Below are positions 33,886 through 38,876 of a DNA stretch of 38,876 bases, piece by piece. The notes beneath the pieces are model-generated. The model was given only the letters and a program-made list of their open reading frames with translations, searched no databases and was not told where the DNA came from. Both the position numbers and the translations under genes were made by a program. Position 1 is the first letter of the stretch. Every line of letters starts with the position of its first letter. This stretch comes from AAA164-E04 sp964342825. GTDB taxonomy: Bacteria > Verrucomicrobiota > Verrucomicrobiia > Limisphaerales > AAA164-E04. Where the stretch lies: assembly GCA_964342825.1 (NCBI GenBank), contig CAYFHO010000054.1, positions 1 through 38,876 of the forward strand, read 5' to 3'.

Positions 33886-35155
33886 GGAAAATTGAAAGGT
33901 TGCCGGTTTCAGATTGATATTGAACTAAATGAATATGAAACGAAGTCAGCGCCTTTGATCGGGCCAGTTCCAGTTTCAATATTTGATGACGGGCGCGCAG
34001 CATCAGGTCAAATGAACTCAAGCCTTCTTTGTAAGAAGTTTCCAGAGCTTTCTGGTATTCAAGTCGTTTGGGTAGGGATTGTTCCTTAATTTGTCGATAG
34101 ATAGCGAGCTGTTCAACCATTCCTGTGTAGGCAGCATCCGAATGATTGCTGATTTTTATTTCTAGGGCTTGAATGGAATTTTCCAGCCTTTTTAATCTGT
34201 CATTTAATTCTGATATTCGACCTTGGTTGCGATTCCACAAGGGGAGGGGAATCGATAATTGGATGGCTGCATTTCTTTCTTTTTCAATACCTATCGGAAT
34301 GTCTTCCTCATCATTCCAGAGATGCATCAGCTGAAGGCTAACATCTGAAAATCGATTTGCTCGTGCCAATTTTATGGTTTCTTGAGTTGTGATGAATTGC
34401 TTTTGAAGGAGTCGATAATCGGGGCGTTTTTCAAGGAGTATGGTTTTTGCCTTTGGTAGTTTTGCGTCTGGTAAATCTTCTCGAATCTGTAATTCTGTTG
34501 TCGGTTCCAAACCCAAGGCAATTCGTAATTTTGATTCCAATTTCTTTTGTTCGAAAATCAGTGGGTGCAAATCGAGTTGCCTTTCCTCCGCTTCAAGTGA
34601 AGCTTGCATGGCATCCAGAGAGGAAACCTCACCCTTTGTGGATTGTTCGGACAAGAAGGTAGCCAACTCGGTTGCCAGGCGGATTTGATCTTTCAGAATA
34701 GATTGGCGCTGTTGGTTGCCGATCCATTGAACGGTGGTGGTCAATGCTGACTCAATCATGGTTCGAGCCGCAACCTGGACTTCAGATTTTGCCTCCTCAA
34801 TTTTGTTTTTTGAAACAGATTTCTCAAGGCGTAATCGAGATGTGACTGGAAACGCCTGTAGGAAACCCACTCCTGTGGTGCGTTCCGGAGTGTTCTCATT
34901 ATTGTTGTAACTGGTAATAAATTTTGGATTTTGCAAGCGTCCGGACTGCTCCATGCGGCTTTCGGCTTCTCGAATTGACCAGGTAGCTGCACGAATTTCA
35001 GGATTCATTTCCAGGACCAATTCCGGAATCGATTCATAAGAAATCGATACCTTTAAAGGTGTCTTTAAGAACTGCGATTGTCCACTGGCGTTTTCTCCCC
35101 AGGAAACAATGATGCATGCTGCCAGCCAGCTACATCGGATCAAATTAATCTTCAT
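33854..35155 (-). CDS. TolC-family outer-membrane efflux channel (CusC/CzcC type)
   Basis: The 433-residue protein has a signal peptide (about 1-25) and the internally duplicated long-helix pattern of TolC/OEP proteins (SIPELVLEMNPEIRAATWSIREAES and later KRPDYRLLQKQF). It also has the NPEI motif near the mature N-terminus and the typical IQLSIPLPLWNRNQG segment. It would form the outer-membrane exit duct for the adjacent RND pump. The last 32 nt overlap the adaptor gene in another frame. About 156 nt separate it from the small His-rich gene upstream, in which I see no confident promoter. Confidence 0.9.
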   Translation of the reverse strand: MKINLIRCSWLAACIIVSWGENASGQSQFLKTPLKVSISYESIPELVLEMNPEIRAATWSIREAESRMEQSGRLQNPKFITSYNNNENTPERTTGVGFLQAFPVTSRLRLEKSVSKNKIEEAKSEVQVAARTMIESALTTTVQWIGNQQRQSILKDQIRLATELATFLSEQSTKGEVSSLDAMQASLEAEERQLDLHPLIFEQKKLESKLRIALGLEPTTELQIREDLPDAKLPKAKTILLEKRPDYRLLQKQFITTQETIKLARANRFSDVSLQLMHLWNDEEDIPIGIEKERNAAIQLSIPLPLWNRNQGRISELNDRLKRLENSIQALEIKISNHSDAAYTGMVEQLAIYRQIKEQSLPKRLEYQKALETSYKEGLSSFDLMLRARHQILKLELARSKALTSFHIHLVQYQSETGNLSIFHESTQPHSTF

Positions 35156-35311
35156 GAATAATTATCAATTGAAACAGCAGGTTATGCTGCAGTCGGAGTA
35201 TGAGTCATTTTCAACCTTCAGAGTCGCGCTCTCGATGAATTTCAAGAGGAACGACACACTTACGGGTATCATTAAAATGCCGAATTCTGTTCGAATTAAA
35301 AATGGCTCGCC

Positions 35312-35680
35312 TCAAATGAGGAATCGCTGGCAGATCTTGAGCGTATCCCTGCCAGATCTACTTCGCCATGGAATAGTGGGAGAGGGGGGAGGAGGTGTGT
35401 ATTTCAGTTTTTCTATGGAGCAAATCACTTTGCCGGACTTGAAAGCTTCGACTCTCAAGGATGACTCCAGTTGGTTGGTGGGAATCATCGAAATGGAATT
35501 GCACTCATCAGTGTGATTACGACAGGAATGATGATGATGAAAATCACATTCGTAAGCCAAGGCGGGCCCATCGCTATTGGTGCGAGCTTCCTCGTGGTCT
35601 TCGCCCAGACATAGAATTCCGCAGAAGCACCCGGGAAAGGTGAGCAGTATAACCAAAATCCATGTCATCCAGCTTCGCAC
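35312..35680 (-). CDS. Small exported His/Cys-rich protein heading the metal-efflux unit
   Basis: From a GTG at 35680 the product is about 122 residues. It has a signal peptide (MRSWMTWILVILLTF), a Cys cluster (C18, C20, C24), an HHHH run (48-51) flanked by C45, C53 and C60, and a proline-rich tail. The frame stays open to a GTG at 35764, and an ATG at 35668 is a third option. I chose 35680 because it gives a positive n-region directly before the hydrophobic core. Neither start has a clear ribosome site. I do not recognise a named family, but small Cys/His-rich secreted proteins often precede heavy-metal RND operons, so metal binding or metal sensing in the periplasm is likely. Coding is supported by composition and position rather than by a known domain. 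Confidence 0.6.
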   Translation of the reverse strand: MRSWMTWILVILLTFPGCFCGILCLGEDHEEARTNSDGPALAYECDFHHHHSCRNHTDECNSISMIPTNQLESSLRVEAFKSGKVICSIEKLKYTPPPPSPTIPWRSRSGRDTLKICQRFLI

Positions 35681-35687
35681 TAAGCTT

Positions 35688-35716
35688 AAAATACTGTCTT
35701 GATGATAATGGATCAA
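35688..35716 (-). promoter_or_regulatory. Weak candidate promoter for the metal-efflux unit
   Basis: On the minus strand TTGATC (35716-35711) and TATTTT (35693-35688) are exactly 17 nt apart. Each matches four of six consensus bases, so the pair may be chance. If real, transcription would begin just before or at the His/Cys-rich protein start and separate it from the upstream kinase gene. Confidence 0.25.
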
Positions 35717-35774
35717 TCTTAAACCTATTTCTGTTTTGTTGTTTGGATGGAATGAAAGGAACACTTCCTATTTA

Positions 35775-38618
35775 TCAGGATGCTTTAACACTTTCCTCTG
35801 GTGCGTTCACTTTGGCTGGAATGATTGCCGTGAATTCCGATCCCTTTCCAAGTTCACTGGTCACAATCAAATCACCGCCCATCATGCGGCAGAATCGTCG
35901 GCTGATGGCCAGTCCCAGCCCGGTGCCACCATATTTTCGAGTTGTGGATGCGTCTGCTTGTTGAAACGACTCGAATAGTTTTTCAAGTTGTTCAGACTTC
36001 ATGCCAATTCCTGTGTCGATCACAGCGAAACAGTAATGCCCTTCAGGTTTTGGGCTCAAATGAGGAGATAAATGAGCCAGGCTTTCCTTTTCGGTTGAGC
36101 TTTCTTCGGTCCAGTAGACTTTCAGGGTGATCACTCCTTTGTCGGTGAATTTGGCTGCATTGCTCAAAAGATTAAAGAGTGTCTGGCGGACTTTGGTCAG
36201 ATCCGCGATCATATCTCCGATGTTTTCGGGACACTCGATACATAATTGGTTGGAGTTTTTAGCGATCAAAGGTTGGATGGTGGCTTCCACCTCCTTCACC
36301 AGATTTTGAATCTTAAATGTTTCCAGGTACAAACTCATCTTTCCTGCTTCAATCTTTGAAAAATCCAGGATGTCATTGATCAGGGCCAGTTGATGTTTGG
36401 CTGAACCATGAATGCGTTGAAGATCAGGCACCATGGATTCCGCTCCTATCTCGGGCGCTTCTTCTTCCAGCATTTCCGAATAACCAATGATGGCGTTCAA
36501 AGGTGTGCGCAGCTCATGGCTCATATTGGCGAGGAATGTTGATTTGGCACGATTGGCTTCATCGGCGGAATCCTTTGCTTCAGCCAAATGTTTGTTGGTT
36601 AACTCAATCTCCTCCTTGGCCACCGAAAGTTTGTGGTAGGTCTGGGAAAAGTTACCTGCAAGGTGTATCGAAATACACAATGCAAACACCACACCTCCTG
36701 ATTTGGATAGGTAAGGCCAGAAATTCTGTCCCAGTTGATCCATTAGAAACGCTTGCAGAAATGATTCTCCAAAAGCGGCCGCAAAAGGAAAAAGGAGTGT
36801 TGCTAAAATTCCACCACCAATAATCCATGCTCCTGATCTCCGCTGATAAATGGCGGTCAATGCAACGCGAATGCTCTCCAGAGTCATCGTGATACCAACC
36901 AGACCGGCAATGATAATGGCTATAAGAAACAAGACCATTGGCATCCCTAGAATTCCATTACTGATGTTTTCTTGAACTCGAGGGTATTGGTATTCGATTG
37001 TGGCTCCGGTCAAAATTCCAACGGCTGCAGCTATCAGAAACAGCCAATAATAACGCGGGACCCGGTCGTAAAAAAAGGAGTAAAGAAGTCGTAACCCGAA
37101 CATGGAGGTTGTCATTCCCAGCGTTGTTGAAAAGAGCGAAATAAATTGATTCGGAACTTCCGTGCCAGATCCGGCTTCATGTAGGGCGTACCAGGCAGAC
37201 ATGAGGGCGAATCCTGCAAAATACAGGTGACTGCGTTCTTTGGGGAAATAGGCATAAAGAAGCAGATGAAAGGCTGCGAACGGCAGAAACAAGCCTGAAA
37301 ATAAGTAAGCGATGGATCGATTTCTTTTTTCAAAAACGGGGGCCAGTGTAGGGGCGAGAGGCAATACATCGAGTGCTATGGAAGCTTGATTCCTGACTTC
37401 ATTATTTGCATCTTCCAGACCTTTGATCAAAGCGGCAGTGATTTGTGTGTTTGAATACTTCCATTCTTCGATTGCGTTGATTGCAGCCAACTTGGTGTTG
37501 ATTGGTTGATCTAATTCCAGTGAATGGATCATGGCTTTAATGAGTTCATTCTCCACGTTCTCATAATTGTCCTGGGTCTTGATCTGTGACTCTATTTGTG
37601 CACCTGCTTGTGGATTGTAAATGTCTGAATAACCAACCATTTGATCCGAAATTGCCCACACGCGGAATGGAGCTTTGACCTTGGTAAGGTACAATTGAAA
37701 TCTGCCGTTTTTATCTGTGGTAACTGACTGAACGATTCTGTCTTCAGATGTTACAAAGACGGGCGCCGCAGAGACGGCCTTTTCCCGCTTATAGCTGGTG
37801 ACCCTTCCAATTACCTCAATCGGCATTGTAAGAAGATTTAGAGAGGGAATGCTGGAGTTTACGATTCGGGCATTGCCTTTCAGAATGCCATCAAAACGAT
37901 TACTGGTGGCATCTTTGCCAGGTAGATCTGGATCGGAGAAATTATACAAGGCCCTCAGGCCAGGTTCTTGTCCTGTGAGACGTTCGTACATCTGTGATCG
38001 AATCGCTTGCAGATCCCTGGCGTGATCCCAAATCCGTACCTCTGCAATTTGACCATGAAGATCCCTGTCACGCCCATAAAGAACTCTCGCATTGCCTCGC
38101 CCCAGCATATTGAACTCAGAAAACTCGTTGGATCGAAAAGTGTCGTCATCGGTAATGTAACGGTCAAAGACCATCGTGCCGTTGAGATACACTTTCAACA
38201 TTCCAGGTTGAGATACCAACGCAAGGTGGTTCCATTCGTTTTGGGGCAATATATCAGGGACACGAATATAAGTTCGCCTGCCTGCTTTGTATTGTGATGT
38301 CCAAAGAAATGGATTGGTGTCCCGGTTGTGAAGATTGATTTTTTGATCCTTCAGGTTCAGGGCAAAAAAACGTGACATGTATTGGAACTTGCTCCACTTG
38401 ACCCAACCCTCCACGGTTACGGTTTCCAGATCGGAGAATGCACCCGACGGCAACAAAACATAATCTCCTTCACCATCGAGCTCCACGGCAGGTAATTGGG
38501 AGGGAAAAGAAGAGCTCTGGGGCAAGCAAATACCCAAACTCATCCACATGCCGACCAGTATGAATAGGTCAGTTAACGAAGACGTTACGTTTTTTGAAAT
38601 TATGGCGGTCTTCACCAT
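35775..38618 (-). CDS. LamG-HEAT-7TM sensor histidine kinase
   Basis: From the ATG at 38618 the protein has 947 residues. An in-frame TTG at 38678 adds 20 residues without a better signal peptide. Order: signal or anchor (about 14-32), LamG domain (about 40-225, with VYLNGTMV and EVRIWDHA), a carboxypeptidase-regulatory-like beta domain (about 270-330), one or two HEAT-like repeats (about 370-425, AALIKGLEDANNEVRNQA), and seven transmembrane helices (about 437-660). A coiled coil follows, then HisKA with His701 (NMSHELRTPLNA) and HATPase_c (NLLSNAAKFT, DTGIGM, GGTGLGLA). It has no receiver domain. The layout recalls 7TMR-DISM kinases but with a LamG/HEAT extracytoplasmic part. It ends about 95 nt upstream of the metal-efflux genes on the same strand, so a regulatory link is possible. 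Confidence 0.9.
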   Translation of the reverse strand: MVKTAIISKNVTSSLTDLFILVGMWMSLGICLPQSSSFPSQLPAVELDGEGDYVLLPSGAFSDLETVTVEGWVKWSKFQYMSRFFALNLKDQKINLHNRDTNPFLWTSQYKAGRRTYIRVPDILPQNEWNHLALVSQPGMLKVYLNGTMVFDRYITDDDTFRSNEFSEFNMLGRGNARVLYGRDRDLHGQIAEVRIWDHARDLQAIRSQMYERLTGQEPGLRALYNFSDPDLPGKDATSNRFDGILKGNARIVNSSIPSLNLLTMPIEVIGRVTSYKREKAVSAAPVFVTSEDRIVQSVTTDKNGRFQLYLTKVKAPFRVWAISDQMVGYSDIYNPQAGAQIESQIKTQDNYENVENELIKAMIHSLELDQPINTKLAAINAIEEWKYSNTQITAALIKGLEDANNEVRNQASIALDVLPLAPTLAPVFEKRNRSIAYLFSGLFLPFAAFHLLLYAYFPKERSHLYFAGFALMSAWYALHEAGSGTEVPNQFISLFSTTLGMTTSMFGLRLLYSFFYDRVPRYYWLFLIAAAVGILTGATIEYQYPRVQENISNGILGMPMVLFLIAIIIAGLVGITMTLESIRVALTAIYQRRSGAWIIGGGILATLLFPFAAAFGESFLQAFLMDQLGQNFWPYLSKSGGVVFALCISIHLAGNFSQTYHKLSVAKEEIELTNKHLAEAKDSADEANRAKSTFLANMSHELRTPLNAIIGYSEMLEEEAPEIGAESMVPDLQRIHGSAKHQLALINDILDFSKIEAGKMSLYLETFKIQNLVKEVEATIQPLIAKNSNQLCIECPENIGDMIADLTKVRQTLFNLLSNAAKFTDKGVITLKVYWTEESSTEKESLAHLSPHLSPKPEGHYCFAVIDTGIGMKSEQLEKLFESFQQADASTTRKYGGTGLGLAISRRFCRMMGGDLIVTSELGKGSEFTAIIPAKVNAPEESVKAS

Positions 38619-38712
38619 TCCGTTCACTGTCTGCTTTTTGCTTTCTGCAAATATGACCGGAATCCTCAGCTTCGCCAACAGTAATATGTAGATAGTAAAT
38701 GGATGGAGAGAT

Positions 38713-38835
38713 TCACTTCATTCGGATACGGTAATAGGCACTGGGATCATCCTGAATTTTTTGATTCCGATTGTATTTCGTGCCATCGCCTCCTCGAAAT
38801 TCAATTTCCTCAATGGTAGACCAGGGCAAACGCAT
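38713..38835 (-). CDS. Short ORF of unknown status
   Basis: A minus-strand frame of 40 codons starts at an ATG at 38835, directly after an in-frame stop. It encodes a basic peptide ending AYYRIRMK. That ending resembles C-termini of secreted Verrucomicrobia-type proteins, so this could be the tail of a broken or frameshifted gene extending beyond the right edge, a small protein, or chance. It lies 34 nt upstream of the TTG start option of the kinase gene. Evidence is weak. Confidence 0.25.
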   Translation of the reverse strand: MRLPWSTIEEIEFRGGDGTKYNRNQKIQDDPSAYYRIRMK

Positions 38836-38876
38836 CTAAATTAGAAAGATGAATTTTAAGCTTGTACAGCAACATG

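Noticed and set aside
35175..35189. CAGCA/TGCTG hairpin upstream of the TolC-type gene
   Set aside because: A 5-bp stem with no T-run is likely to occur by chance.
1..38876. Search for tRNA, rRNA, CRISPR arrays, transposases, integrases and restriction genes
   Set aside because: I saw no repeat-spacer pattern, cloverleaf, terminal repeats or matching protein motifs anywhere in the window.

Overview
The window is an ordinary-looking chromosomal segment of a Gram-negative, moderate-GC bacterium. It carries no rRNA, tRNA, CRISPR array, insertion sequence or integrase that I can recognise. LamG-bearing sensor kinases, Reg_prop/Y_Y_Y propeller kinases, two secreted PQQ-type propeller proteins, a MoxR ATPase beside a long membrane-anchored coiled-coil protein, and weak or absent Shine-Dalgarno sites together suggest the PVC superphylum, most likely Verrucomicrobiota. 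This is inference from gene style; no marker gene is present to prove it.

Layout. (1) 1-2760, minus: an edge-truncated MoxR-family ATPase preceded by a coiled-coil membrane protein. (2) 3030-7497, plus: a TPMT-type methyltransferase, an RsmB/NOP-type RNA methyltransferase, an exported and divergent gamma-glutamyltransferase-family protein, and an SDR oxidoreductase. (3) 7520-16327, minus: acyltransferase-3 membrane protein, PfkB sugar kinase, NagA-like deacetylase, exported alpha/beta hydrolase and a 1458-residue LamG/propeller sensor kinase, probably an amino-sugar/glycan utilisation unit with its own sensor. (4) 16418-17207, minus: a small unknown protein tightly coupled to rsmD. (5) 17297-22771, plus: a divergent E1/ThiF-like protein, an uncharacterised exported protein with a CxC motif and a C-terminal anchor, an FtsX/MacB-type permease, a LolD-type ATPase and a PQQ-propeller protein. 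I consider this the best candidate for an undescribed system. (6) 22783-24144, minus: a second PQQ-propeller protein. (7) 24442-27075, plus: a 7TM-PAS hybrid histidine kinase behind a recognisable extended -10 promoter and a leader inverted repeat. (8) 27110-35680, minus: a heavy-metal RND efflux unit (His/Cys-rich small protein, TolC-type channel, CusB-type adaptor, CusA/CzcA-type pump, His-rich lipoprotein), followed in the same direction by a bacterial PH-domain protein and an NhaC antiporter. (9) 35775-38618, minus: a LamG-HEAT-7TM histidine kinase immediately upstream of the metal unit.

How the genes work together. The NagA unit could deacetylate an amino-sugar phosphate and trim acyl groups from imported glycans under control of the adjacent sensor. 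The RND unit would move metal from periplasm to outside, with several small His/Cys-rich proteins as possible metal-binding accessories. The E1-like/CxC/FtsX/LolD/PQQ series would be a cytoplasm-to-periplasm system driven by a MacB/Lol-type ABC transporter. The three sensor kinases have no DNA-binding response regulator in the window, so their outputs must lie elsewhere.
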